64,000 nt of DNA from Parabacteroides goldsteinii DSM 19448 = WAL 12034 (lineage in GTDB: Bacteria > Bacteroidota > Bacteroidia > Bacteroidales > Tannerellaceae): the NCBI RefSeq assembly GCF_000969835.1, contig NZ_KQ033913.1, positions 1,441,716 to 1,505,715 of the forward strand. The letters are read 5' to 3'. Made by a program: the position numbers and the translations under genes. The notes beneath the pieces are model-generated. The model did no database searches. It saw only the letters and a program-made list of their open reading frames with translations, and was not told the origin of the DNA. How positions within the stretch are numbered: the first letter of the stretch is position 1; every line of letters starts with the position of its first letter. This document shows positions 1-8,869 of the stretch, in pieces.

Positions 1-1316
1 AATACTTCCGGATGGAAGTTTGTAAAGATTTGCGAAAGCATCTCCTTCACCGTTTGTATCGAATCGGCACGGAAGAATATCCATCCGAAACAAACCAAAT
101 GAAACGTAATCAATATGCCCAAAACCCTGCGCCAGGGCTTCATTTCAGACCCTAGTTGCTTGAAACTGCTGAACCGGCTCATTATAAACTTATGAATCGC
201 CAGCGCCACTCCATGAATGGCTCCCCAAATGATAAAACTCATCGAAGCACCATGCCAGAGACCACCCAGCAACATTGTAATCAGCAGGTTTATATACGTA
301 CGGATTTTCCCTTTCCGGTTCCCACCCAACGAAATATACAGATAATCTTTCAGCCATGAAGACAGAGATATATGCCAGCGCCGCCAGAATTCGGTAATGG
401 TCGCCGACTGGTAAGGTGAATCGAAGTTTACATTAAACCGGAAACCTAAAAGCAAAGCAATACCAATCGCCATATCCGAATAACCGGAAAAGTCGCAATA
501 AATCTGCAAAGCATAACCATAAACGCCCAGCAGATTTTCCACACCGGTATAAAGCAAAGGCGCATCAAAAATACGGTCTACAAAGTTCAGGCTGATATAA
601 TCGGAAATCACCGTTTTCTTAAACAAACCACAGAGTACCAGAAACAATCCTTCGCCAAATTCGGAACGGGTGACGGTCGGTTCCTTATAGATTTGCGGAA
701 TAAAGTCACGGGCACGGACGATAGGCCCTGCCACTAACTGCGGAAAGAACGATACATAAAACACATAATCTATCCAGCGTGTCAGCGGCGTAATCTTCCC
801 CCGGTATACATCAATGACATAACTGATTGTCTGGAACGTGAAAAAAGAAATACCGACCGGCAGAAATATATCCATCGGCTGATACGTAACGCTTTGCATG
901 GCCATATTTCCAAACTGGTAACCAAACATCCTTGTTACCGAAGCAATCATATCCAACAGGAAATTGAAATACTTAAAATATCCCAGCATCCCGAGGTTTA
1001 TACATAAACTAAGAACAACCCACAGTTTACGCTTCCATTGGGTTGTAGTATGGAATATTCCCTGCGCAATACAAAAATCTGACGTGGCAGTAAATAACAG
1101 CAGGAAAAACCAGAATCCGCTACTCTTATAATAAAAATAGATAGAAAACAGCGTTACATATATAATACGGGCCAGCAAATGTTTCCTGAGTGACATATAA
1201 ATAATCAGGAATCCTATAAACAGGAAAAAGAACAACCCGCTACTGAACAGTATCGGCGACAGGTGTTGATAGGTGAGCACCTCTCCCAGCTTGGATAAAT
1301 CTATATTATCGAACAT
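1..1316 (-). CDS. MBOAT family O-acyltransferase (AlgI/PatA-like), C-terminus cut by window edge
   Basis: Membrane-bound O-acyltransferase that probably passes acyl (acetyl) groups across the inner membrane to an envelope polymer. The minus strand reads MFDNIDLSKLGEVL from 1316 and stays open to base 1, so about 438 residues are visible. There are many hydrophobic segments, and the family core includes DFSGYSDMAIGIALLLGF, FWRRWHISLSSWL and the conserved LLGGLWHGAS, whose His is the family's catalytic residue. The start overlaps the stop of the upstream SGNH hydrolase gene by 11 nt, so the two are translationally coupled. MBOAT plus SGNH partners is the usual layout for alginate or peptidoglycan O-acetylation. 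The acceptor polymer cannot be read from the sequence. Confidence 0.9.
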   Translation of the reverse strand, partial: MFDNIDLSKLGEVLTYQHLSPILFSSGLFFFLFIGFLIIYMSLRKHLLARIIYVTLFSIYFYYKSSGFWFFLLLFTATSDFCIAQGIFHTTTQWKRKLWVVLSLCINLGMLGYFKYFNFLLDMIASVTRMFGYQFGNMAMQSVTYQPMDIFLPVGISFFTFQTISYVIDVYRGKITPLTRWIDYVFYVSFFPQLVAGPIVRARDFIPQIYKEPTVTRSEFGEGLFLVLCGLFKKTVISDYISLNFVDRIFDAPLLYTGVENLLGVYGYALQIYCDFSGYSDMAIGIALLLGFRFNVNFDSPYQSATITEFWRRWHISLSSWLKDYLYISLGGNRKGKIRTYINLLITMLLGGLWHGASMSFIIWGAIHGVALAIHKFIMSRFSSFKQLGSEMKPWRRVLGILITFHLVCFGWIFFRADSIQTVKEMLSQIFTNFHPEV

Positions 1317-2724
1317 CGTTATCTACTATATATCGGTTATAGGTTTGCATCAGGGCACGATACAATAAAATGCCTTGCTCCTGATAGCCTTCTTTCGTAA
1401 AATGAACACGGTCTCTTCCCATTAAACCGGTCTTGCGCCATCTGGCAGAAGAGTTTTTCCCTCCTGTCGAAGCAAACAAATCCCAGCATGCCAGACCTTC
1501 GCGACGTGCCACTTCGACAATCGCCTTTGCTGCACGTTCTGTATTTTCATTGCGCACATACGTACGTTTCTTGTTCACATACACCCGTTTATAACATTCG
1601 GGAGGAGTTGTCAGCAAGATGGCCGTATGCGGCATTTGTTTTTTCACTAAGGATATAAAATCTTCAATTTGCCCGGCAAATTCATTACGGGTAAAGCGCC
1701 GGCCGAAAGTCTCGTTCGTTCCTAAAGAAATAATTAACAGTGACGGATTCAGCAAAGCCAACTGGCGGACATAGTTCTCGTCTGTATAATTTACATACAT
1801 GGCACCGTTCACACCGATCGAATGATACAAAATACCCGGTTGCCCATTGGTCAGATTGAAACCATAATAAAGGTTCTTAAAAGAAGAAGCCGGAAGCAAG
1901 TTATCCGTTCCCTGTTTCCTTCGCGTACTGTGCAGTTGCAACGTGTCGACGAGACAAGAGATGCGGAACGTATCGGCAATCACTCCCGGCGCACACGGCG
2001 CCGTACTTAATACCGTCCTGACAGAATCTTTCATTTTTCCGGCCGGCAGCATCGGCATGGACTTCTCCCCACGGTAAATGACTGCCTGGTTAAAAGAATA
2101 TCCGGCACCGTTAGTAGGTGCTATGCTGATATCGAAATTGATGGATGGCGACGCGGACTGGATACCGATACCACCCGGCCCAATCGGACATTTCCGGTTG
2201 TTCTGGATACAACGTCCGGCAATCCATTCCTTCGCTACGGATGAAATGAAATAATCGTCCGGTTCGTTCGTCTTGCTCAGTTTGAAGGGAGCAATCCAAC
2301 CACGCCCGGCATTGCCGAACTGCTGTTGAAGGAGACGCATCATGCGCCCGCTATAATGTCCTGCCTGTATATGCGAATCGCCCAGCTGCACAATCGTGAT
2401 AACCGTATCTTTTCCCGCACGCAAGGAATCGAGTCCAGCAAAGAAATGATGCAACGGAGCATATTCATTTACGCAACTGTCGGAGGCCGGCAACTGAATC
2501 GAGTCGACAACGGCTCCCATAAGATAAGAAGCAAAAGGCAAGGCAATCGTATCCGGCACAGTCAACGTATCGGACAACACATCCCCTGCATCCTGAAACG
2601 ATGAGCGGGAAGGCGAAAGATTCTTCGCCCCTACGGTAATCGCGAGCAATGCCAACAAAACCGACAAATTAATTAACCACTTTGTCTGCTTCATCATAAA
2701 ACTCCTTTTCCAATAATAATGCAT
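1306..2724 (-). CDS. Exported SGNH/GDSL-like hydrolase, partner of the MBOAT
   Basis: Predicted periplasmic SGNH-fold esterase or acyltransferase. The 472-codon reading begins MHYYWKRSF, but the signal peptide (MKQTKWLINLSVLLALLAITV) starts at the 10th-11th codon, so translation may begin at 2697 or 2694; either start still overlaps the preceding gene. SGNH blocks are visible: VQLGDSHIQAG (block I, Ser nucleophile), ISLGTNETFG (block III, Asn) and GRDRVHFTKEGYQEQG (block V, catalytic Asp/His). It sits between a second SGNH gene and the MBOAT with overlaps at both ends. This suggests it completes transfer of the acyl group delivered by the MBOAT, as PatB or AlgX/J do in related systems. The substrate is unknown. 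Confidence 0.85.
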   Translation of the reverse strand: MHYYWKRSFMMKQTKWLINLSVLLALLAITVGAKNLSPSRSSFQDAGDVLSDTLTVPDTIALPFASYLMGAVVDSIQLPASDSCVNEYAPLHHFFAGLDSLRAGKDTVITIVQLGDSHIQAGHYSGRMMRLLQQQFGNAGRGWIAPFKLSKTNEPDDYFISSVAKEWIAGRCIQNNRKCPIGPGGIGIQSASPSINFDISIAPTNGAGYSFNQAVIYRGEKSMPMLPAGKMKDSVRTVLSTAPCAPGVIADTFRISCLVDTLQLHSTRRKQGTDNLLPASSFKNLYYGFNLTNGQPGILYHSIGVNGAMYVNYTDENYVRQLALLNPSLLIISLGTNETFGRRFTRNEFAGQIEDFISLVKKQMPHTAILLTTPPECYKRVYVNKKRTYVRNENTERAAKAIVEVARREGLACWDLFASTGGKNSSARWRKTGLMGRDRVHFTKEGYQEQGILLYRALMQTYNRYIVDNDVR

Positions 2725-4117
2725 TAAAAAGAGCCGTCGCTATTTCGCGCCCGCCTCTGAAACTCAGATGTGTATAATCTTTGCTTGCCCAATTGTTCTC
2801 AACATAACGGACCATGCTGTTCTCGCCCCCCATCGCACCGAACGTATTCCAGAACGGAATACCTGTTTTACGAGCAATCTGCCTTTGTGTATGAAGCAAG
2901 GCAAGCACGGCAGGCATCGTTTCAAACTCACCCTCTTCCTGATGGCTACGGTCTGAAACACCTAACAGCAAGATATCCGCCTCCGGGAAACAAACCTGTA
3001 CATGGCGAACCGCTTCTTCCATGCGTTTGCTATACCAGCCGTAATGTAAAACGCTGTCGCTTACCACATTCAAACCATACTGAAGAATAATCAGGTCGTA
3101 TGGCCGGACTTCGGTCAGATTCCGGCAAAGCGAACTATCCAGACGGTTCAATATCATACCGGAATTACCACGCAGGGAGTAATTATCAACGACAACACCT
3201 GAATTATCCTCCAGAGCGACACCCAACGCACGGAAACCTTCCGTCTCCGTAAAAGAGAAAGTAGCTTCTGTAAATGTCCCTTTCCGTTCATATTGTGTTA
3301 TTTTCGAAACGACAGGCAATAACTCATTGATTGTATCCGGCAGATTGTTATAATGCAATTTCATCCGGGTTCGGGTATTCTGTTCATACAGAAATTTCAG
3401 CGAAGAAGCCGATTGCAACTCCGGATAACGGTTTGTTGTCTTGACAGATACGGATACCTTTTCACCTTTCGGTTCAAACATCATTCCGGAAAGCGTATAC
3501 CCATGTTCATGGTCGGTCAGCATCGACCAGGTGTGCCATCCTTCCGAGCGCTGTTCGATAGTCGGACGGAACTGTGCAGCCACGGAAGTAATAGGAACAA
3601 ACCCCACTCCGCGCCCGCCAAACTCTTTCTGCAAGGCAGAACGCAGGTCGGCAACGACAATATCCCCCTCAATAAACGAGTCACCCAGAAAAGCGACACG
3701 CACCGGTCGGTTCATTGTCTCCCGGTTTTTCAAGGCTGTAAAGAAACGCTTCAACCCGATATGGCCTACCGAATAATCTTCGATATGCGTACCGAGCGAA
3801 TCCACCCCCTGGACAGAATACATTATATTATACAGGGAATCGCGTAACACCAATGCCGTCGAATCAATCCCCGTCGAACGGATAATCGAATCGCGCAATG
3901 CTACTGAATCTATTTCCAACGTATCCGGTTGTTCGAGCTGTTTACGCAGCGAGTCCATTGACAACGATTGCGTTTTCACCCGTAAATCCGAAAGTAAGTC
4001 AACCTTTTTTATTTTCTGGCCGAACATGTTGTCCGGCAGATAATATAGTCCCAGGCAGATGCAAAGCGTTATAAGTAACAGCATCAGCAACCTGCCGAAA
4101 TTATCTTCCTTATTCAT
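2669..4117 (-). CDS. Membrane-anchored SGNH/GDSL hydrolase, first gene of the acylation operon
   Basis: 482-residue SGNH hydrolase with one N-terminal membrane anchor (LLMLLLITLCICLGLYYL) and the rest predicted periplasmic. Block I is VAFLGDSFIEGD (about residue 145) and block III is LIILQYGLNVVS. The C-terminal YTHLSFRGGREIA carries the His of block V, preceded by Asp in KDYTHL. It differs enough from the next gene that the two are not a recent duplication. It is the promoter-proximal gene of the three-gene operon. Two SGNH proteins with one MBOAT resemble polysaccharide O-acetylation loci, but no polysaccharide gene lies in view to name the acceptor. Confidence 0.82.
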   Translation of the reverse strand: MNKEDNFGRLLMLLLITLCICLGLYYLPDNMFGQKIKKVDLLSDLRVKTQSLSMDSLRKQLEQPDTLEIDSVALRDSIIRSTGIDSTALVLRDSLYNIMYSVQGVDSLGTHIEDYSVGHIGLKRFFTALKNRETMNRPVRVAFLGDSFIEGDIVVADLRSALQKEFGGRGVGFVPITSVAAQFRPTIEQRSEGWHTWSMLTDHEHGYTLSGMMFEPKGEKVSVSVKTTNRYPELQSASSLKFLYEQNTRTRMKLHYNNLPDTINELLPVVSKITQYERKGTFTEATFSFTETEGFRALGVALEDNSGVVVDNYSLRGNSGMILNRLDSSLCRNLTEVRPYDLIILQYGLNVVSDSVLHYGWYSKRMEEAVRHVQVCFPEADILLLGVSDRSHQEEGEFETMPAVLALLHTQRQIARKTGIPFWNTFGAMGGENSMVRYVENNWASKDYTHLSFRGGREIATALFNALLLEKEFYDEADKVVN

Positions 4118-4157
4118 TTACTCATTCTTACGAAGGTACAAAGATAAGGATAAAGTT

Positions 4158-5021
4158 TCATTTGTAACGTAAAAGTTGCGGTATTTCAGATGGTTCGCTG
4201 GCAACCCTTATTCCTGCATCTTCCAATGCACGTATCTTTTCGACTGCGGTGCCGGCCCCTCCGGAAATAATAGCGCCGGCATGTCCCATCTGTTTACCCG
4301 GCGGTGCAGACTGGCCGGCAATAAAGCCGACCACCGGCTTGGTGACATGCTTACGGATATAATCGGCAGCCAGTTCCTCAGCATTTCCTCCAATCTCTCC
4401 GATTATCACGATTGAATGCGTTTCCGAATCCTTCTCGAACATCTCCAGCAGTTCGCGGAAATAGAGGCCGACAACAGGGTCGCCTCCCATTCCTACTGCG
4501 GTAGACTGCCCCATACCGTTGGCCGTCAAATGATAAACGACCTCATAGGTCAATGTTCCGCTACGGCTGAGCACACCCGTATGGCCTTTCGTGAAAACCT
4601 TTCCCGGCAGGATCCCGACCAGACTTTCACCCGGAGAAATCAATCCGGGACAGTTTGGCCCAATCAACTTTGCCCCTTTCAGTTGGACAAAGCGATAGGC
4701 TTTTATGACATCGACGGTCGGGATTCCTTCAGTGATACAGATAATCAGCTCAATCCCGGCATCGGCCGCTTCCATAATGGCGTCTGCCGCAAAACGGGCA
4801 GGGACGAATATTATCGAAGTGTTAGCTTGTGTTTGCTGTACGGCATCGTACATCGTATTGAAAACCGGGATATGCTCGATTTCCGTACCGCCTTTGCCCG
4901 GTGAGGTACCACCTACGACATTGGTTCCGTATTCTTTCATTTTCAGTGCGTGGAAGAGGCCGTCGCGTCCGGTTATTCCCTGCACGACCAGCCGGGTCGA
5001 TTTATTTATCAATATGCTCAT
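4158..5021 (-). CDS. sucD: Succinate--CoA ligase, alpha subunit
   Basis: Alpha subunit of succinyl-CoA synthetase, interconverting succinyl-CoA and succinate with nucleotide phosphorylation. The N-terminal CoA-binding Rossmann domain shows [13 protein letters not shown], and the phosphohistidine loop reads [14 protein letters not shown] near the C-terminus. I chose ATG 5021 ([15 protein letters not shown]), giving 287 residues, the usual family length. An in-frame ATG at 5057 would lie inside the end of sucC and add 12 atypical residues. It follows sucC by 13 nt and is co-transcribed. In Bacteroidales this enzyme links the succinate pathway to propionate formation. Confidence 0.96.
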   Translation of the reverse strand: MSILINKSTRLVVQGITGRDGLFHALKMKEYGTNVVGGTSPGKGGTEIEHIPVFNTMYDAVQQTQANTSIIFVPARFAADAIMEAADAGIELIICITEGIPTVDVIKAYRFVQLKGAKLIGPNCPGLISPGESLVGILPGKVFTKGHTGVLSRSGTLTYEVVYHLTANGMGQSTAVGMGGDPVVGLYFRELLEMFEKDSETHSIVIIGEIGGNAEELAADYIRKHVTKPVVGFIAGQSAPPGKQMGHAGAIISGGAGTAVEKIRALEDAGIRVASEPSEIPQLLRYK

Positions 5022-5034
5022 GGTAACTTTTCTT

Positions 5035-6174
5035 TTATTGTTTATGTGATGCTTCAACAGCCATCAGGGTGGCTTCTCCCATTGTTTCGGCAACTTTGAA
5101 ACGAGTGTTGCGCAACAAATCGCGCCCCTCCTTCTCATTTGTGCCTGTCAAACGGACAACGACAGGGATATCGGTATCAATTTGCTCAAAAGCCTTCAGC
5201 AGCCCGTAGGCAACATCATCGCAACGCGTAATACCTCCGAAAATATTTATCAGCACAACCTTTACCTGTGGGTCTTTTAAAAGTAGCTTCATTGCCTCAA
5301 TCACTTTTTCCGGATTCGAACTTCCTCCTATATCTAGAAAATTAGCCGGGTTTCCGCCATACAATTTAATCATATCCATCGTAGCCATCGCCAGTCCGGC
5401 ACCGTTCACCATGCAACCAATCTCGCCACCCAGATGCACATAACTAAAACCTTTTTCCTTCGCCTGCGCCTCCGTCCTTTCTTCCTCTGTCGGTTCAAAC
5501 AGTGCCAAGACACGAGGCTGGCGGTATAACGCGTTATCATCAAACGTCATCTTGGCATCAATAGCCATCAAGACTCCGTCCTTCGTCATAACCAACGGAT
5601 TGATTTCAACCAGAGAAGCATCTTTCTCGATAAAAAGCCGGTACATATTCCGGATAATCGCAGCCATCTGGTTCACCTGAGCTATCTTATCGAACAAGGT
5701 AAAGGCATAACGGCGTGCCAGATAATCCGGAATCCCGATAAGCGGGTCGATCCGGAAATGAAATATCTTTTCGGGACTCCGGCGAGCCACTTCCTCAATA
5801 TCCATCCCTCCTTCCGCACTCATCATCAGGACAACTGAACGGGAATTGCGGTCGATAACAAAACTGACATAATATTCAAGATGGATATTCACCGCCTCGC
5901 TCACAATCACACGGGTGACAGGGAAATCTTTAATCGTCATGCCCAGAATCGCTTCGGCGTGCTGCAATGCTTCTTCCGCATTGCCTGCCAGTTTAACACC
6001 TCCGGCCTTTCCCCTTCCTCCGGTCAATACTTGTGCCTTGATTGCAACCTTTTCATTCCCCAGCTGACTGAAAGCAGCCGTAACCTCTTGCGCCGTGTTA
6101 CACAGAATGTGCCGTTCCACTGGAATCGCATAGTCTGAAAAGAATTTTTTCGCCTGATATTCGTGTATCTTCAT
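5035..6174 (-). CDS. sucC: Succinate--CoA ligase, beta subunit
   Basis: ATP-grasp beta subunit of succinyl-CoA synthetase, 379 residues (family about 385-390). It begins [19 protein letters not shown], the family signature start. Lys-binding and ATP-grasp segments are present ([37 protein letters not shown]), as is the C-terminal ligase motif [16 protein letters not shown]. It is the promoter-proximal gene of a sucC-sucD operon. No clear -7 box was found in the 194-nt divergent gap upstream. Nucleotide preference (ATP or GTP) cannot be decided from reading. Confidence 0.97.
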   Translation of the reverse strand: MKIHEYQAKKFFSDYAIPVERHILCNTAQEVTAAFSQLGNEKVAIKAQVLTGGRGKAGGVKLAGNAEEALQHAEAILGMTIKDFPVTRVIVSEAVNIHLEYYVSFVIDRNSRSVVLMMSAEGGMDIEEVARRSPEKIFHFRIDPLIGIPDYLARRYAFTLFDKIAQVNQMAAIIRNMYRLFIEKDASLVEINPLVMTKDGVLMAIDAKMTFDDNALYRQPRVLALFEPTEEERTEAQAKEKGFSYVHLGGEIGCMVNGAGLAMATMDMIKLYGGNPANFLDIGGSSNPEKVIEAMKLLLKDPQVKVVLINIFGGITRCDDVAYGLLKAFEQIDTDIPVVVRLTGTNEKEGRDLLRNTRFKVAETMGEATLMAVEASHKQ

Positions 6175-6332
6175 CTGGTAAATAATTTAGTGGTATTCAC
6201 TCCTATTTTATAACAGATAAATAAATGAAGAAGTTGTTGAAGTCACCATATATATCCGGCTGTTTTCCAGCATAAAAGGAGAAATAACCTGTATTAACCG
6301 GACTTTTATTAGGAAAACTCGTTCCTTTTTCC

Positions 6333-6340
6333 TATATTTG
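6333..6340 (+). promoter_or_regulatory. Bacteroidota -7 box for the 6369 gene
   Basis: TATATTTG matches TAnnTTTG and lies 28 nt before the ATG. No clean TTTG -33 element is seen at the expected spacing. Confidence 0.6.
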
Positions 6341-6368
6341 TTAGAGAAGAATATGAGGAAGATGAGTT

Positions 6369-7193
6369 ATGGATAATATTTCAGGTTATATTGAGCAATT
6401 TGTCCTGGATAAACTGAATACGTTTAACGAAGGCAGAAACACAGATAAAGGTGTGTATTTCATACTTTTGCCGAATGAAAAAACGGCTTATTACACACTT
6501 TGGTTCTACAACCCGGCAGCGGAATTTCATCCGAATGTTTTTCTCTCCACACTGGATGTGAACGCTATTAATTCAGTGGAAAAAGCGATGAAAACGACAG
6601 CCAACTCTTTCGCCAGGCTGACGATTAAAATGAGACTGGAATCCATCTCACATAATGCCGACGACATTGTCTCTTTTGGCAAATATCGTAGTTATCATCT
6701 GTTTGAAGTGGCCGCCATCGACCCTAAATATGTCACCTGGATTGCCAACAAATATGAAGCACGCGTACAAAGCGAAAGACGTTTCAAGGAACTGGCAGCG
6801 ACCTATTCATGGGTATATCAGGACCTGAACACTTCCCGCATGCACAAAGTGCCTGTCAGCCGTTTTATCGGAACGATAGATGAGAAATTAAACGATTTGC
6901 ATCTTTCCGTCCGGCGGGTCAAGGTGGAAGACAATCCGTACAAAACCCGTTCAGTCCGGGGAACCACCCATTTCTACGTCGACCAGAAAATTGTTGCTTC
7001 GGATGAATCCGGCAATCTGTTTTTCTTCACCATCCGGGCATCCGACCGTAGCCTGGAAAGCGGTAAGTTAAGTAATGCCGACCATGCTTATCAGGCGGGA
7101 GAAATCATGCATATCCGTTCGGCCAAAGTAATCAAGCATTATACTTCCCGGAATATCCGTTATACGAAGTTGGGATATATAAAAACAAAATAA
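6369..7193 (+). CDS. Conserved hypothetical protein, 274 aa, unrecognised
   Basis: Not recognised. The protein is soluble, with no signal peptide or membrane segment, and is rich in charged and aromatic residues. The first half (to about residue 110) reads as an alpha/beta domain (GVYFILLPNEKTAYYTLWFY). The centre is basic and helical (KYEARVQSERRFKELAATYSW). The C-terminal 100 residues contain beta-rich segments with many Lys and Arg (RVKVEDNPYKTRSVRGTTHFYV; HIRSAKVIKHYTSRNIRYTK), which would suit nucleic-acid binding, but that is inference only. It has its own promoter and is divergent from sucCD. Codon use is like its neighbours, so it looks like a normal chromosomal gene. Confidence 0.7.
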   Translation: MDNISGYIEQFVLDKLNTFNEGRNTDKGVYFILLPNEKTAYYTLWFYNPAAEFHPNVFLSTLDVNAINSVEKAMKTTANSFARLTIKMRLESISHNADDIVSFGKYRSYHLFEVAAIDPKYVTWIANKYEARVQSERRFKELAATYSWVYQDLNTSRMHKVPVSRFIGTIDEKLNDLHLSVRRVKVEDNPYKTRSVRGTTHFYVDQKIVASDESGNLFFFTIRASDRSLESGKLSNADHAYQAGEIMHIRSAKVIKHYTSRNIRYTKLGYIKTK

Positions 7194-7656
7194 TACAATA
7201 ACATTTGACAGGTAAAAATCCCATTCGAATCCATTTTTAATTTCTCCCGGGAGAAATTTCGATTTCATTCGGATGAAAATTTATTTTCTCCCGGATGTGG
7301 CGTTCTTCCTGTTTTAGGAGGAAAATATATTATAGAGAAGAAAATACGCGAAGAGATGATTATGACTTATTTTACATATAAAATGGCATTTTTACAAAAA
7401 AAGACTCAACACGCTGTATATTATTAGTATAGCATCAATTTAACAATAGTTAATTCTCCCGAAACCCTAGTTTCCGAGTCCGAAACTCCCCAAAAACGGA
7501 CTTTAAGTACACAAAGTAAAGTAAAGAATAGTAAAGTAACAACAACAGCAACAACACGTGCGCGAGAGCGGAAAAAATCGAATGTCTTTTTTTCTTTCCC
7601 GATATTTCTGTTATTTAGCAGCTTTTCCTATCTTTACCGCATTATAACCGGAAAAC
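7194..7656. other. 463-nt intergenic region with palindromes
   Basis: No gene is seen. It holds a 20-nt perfect palindrome at 7239-7258, a second imperfect one nearby (TTTCAT/ATGAAA arms, about 7263-7278), a GTAAA-rich direct-repeat tract at about 7515-7545 followed by AACAACAGCAACAAC, and a likely -7 box for the amidase (TATCTTTA, 7629-7636). Confidence 0.6.
7239..7258. repeat. 20-nt perfect palindrome
   Basis: AATTTCTCCCGGGAGAAATT is self-complementary. It lies 46 nt after the stop of the 6369 gene and is followed by only a weak T-run. It could be a terminator hairpin or a protein-binding site. Confidence 0.75.
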
Positions 7657-8670
7657 ATGTTTACAAAAAAAATAACGCTCGTACTATTTGTATTCGTTGC
7701 ACTCTTTATTTTCAACGGCACTCTCTTTGCCCAAGAGAAAGCATTTCCCAAAAAGGGAGAAGGCATCATCCTTTTTCTGAAACGCCATAATCGTGTCGGA
7801 AAAGAGTATCATGATGAGTTCGTAAAACTGAACAAGACTAAACTCGGTAATGGGAATAGCCTGAAAATGGGCGTTAAATACCAATTGCCGCCATTAAAGG
7901 GGGCAGCGGCTACCGTGGCAAGGAAACCTAATTACGAGCCCTTATTCGGCAAGGAAATGGCCGAATACAAAGTCACATCCTCCGAGTTGAAAGGCTGCTG
8001 CTTTTATCTGGTGAGCGGACACGGCGGTCCCGACCCCGGAGCCATCGGTAAAATGGGCAATGTAGAACTTCACGAAGACGAATATGCTTACGACGTCATG
8101 CTCCGCCTGGCCCGTAACCTGCTGATGCGGGGCGCCAAAGTGCACATCATCATCCAGGATGCCAAAGATGGTATCCGCAACGACAAATTCCTGAAAAACA
8201 GTAAACGCGAAACCTGCATGGGCGACCCGATACCGTTTAACCAGTTCCGCCGTCTTGAACAGCGGTGCGATAAAATCAACTCTTTATTCAAGAAAGACAA
8301 AGAAGTATACAAACGCGCCATCTTCATGCATATCGACAGCCGCAGTAAAAGTCACCAGACTGATGTTTTCTTCTATTATCAAGACAAAAATTCGGAAAGC
8401 AAACACCTGTCAAAAACAATGAAATCGACTTTCGAGCACAAATACAACAGACATCAGCCCGGCCGCGGATTCACTGGGACAGTCGGCCAGCGCGGATTGT
8501 ATGTTTTAAGAAAAACAACGCCTCCCTCCGTTTTTGTCGAACTCGGCAACATACAAAATAGCTTCGACCAGAAACGTTTCATTCTCAGCGACAACCGCCA
8601 GGCTTTAGCAAACTGGCTCTGCGAAGGTTTCATAACCGATTACAAACGTTACAGGAAAAAACTGAAATAA
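7657..8670 (+). CDS. N-acetylmuramoyl-L-alanine amidase (Amidase_3), exported
   Basis: Zinc amidase predicted to cut the amide bond between MurNAc and L-Ala in peptidoglycan, in the periplasm. A signal peptide ends at about LFAQ (residue 26). A LysM-like stretch follows (YHDEFVKLNKTKLGNG...YQLPP, residues about 48-75). The catalytic domain starts at YLVSGHGGPDPGAIG. Zinc-ligand candidates are H122 (HGGPDPGA), the downstream acidic region HEDEYAYDV, and H225 (MHIDSR); the catalytic Glu is probably E295 (FVELGNIQN). The length of 337 fits Bacteroidota AmiC-like enzymes. It is a single gene with its own likely promoter. Confidence 0.88.
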   Translation: MFTKKITLVLFVFVALFIFNGTLFAQEKAFPKKGEGIILFLKRHNRVGKEYHDEFVKLNKTKLGNGNSLKMGVKYQLPPLKGAAATVARKPNYEPLFGKEMAEYKVTSSELKGCCFYLVSGHGGPDPGAIGKMGNVELHEDEYAYDVMLRLARNLLMRGAKVHIIIQDAKDGIRNDKFLKNSKRETCMGDPIPFNQFRRLEQRCDKINSLFKKDKEVYKRAIFMHIDSRSKSHQTDVFFYYQDKNSESKHLSKTMKSTFEHKYNRHQPGRGFTGTVGQRGLYVLRKTTPPSVFVELGNIQNSFDQKRFILSDNRQALANWLCEGFITDYKRYRKKLK

Positions 8671-8830
8671 ACGGGAGACGGTATATGACAACCGTTGTTG
8701 AAACATAGGTGTTTTAATGACAAAACATATATACAAACATTCTTTCGAAAATAAGCCGGTCGATAATCGGACAGCTCAATTTTTTCTAATTATTACCCCT
8801 TAAGAACAACCGTTATTCCATAAAAATATA

Positions 8831-8838
8831 TACCTTTG
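8831..8838 (+). promoter_or_regulatory. -7 box for the maturase-tldD-tldE operon
   Basis: TACCTTTG matches TAnnTTTG, 31 nt before the ATG at 8870. Confidence 0.6.
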
Positions 8839-8869
8839 TGAGATTATTGTTGAATCGTTTTAAAACACC

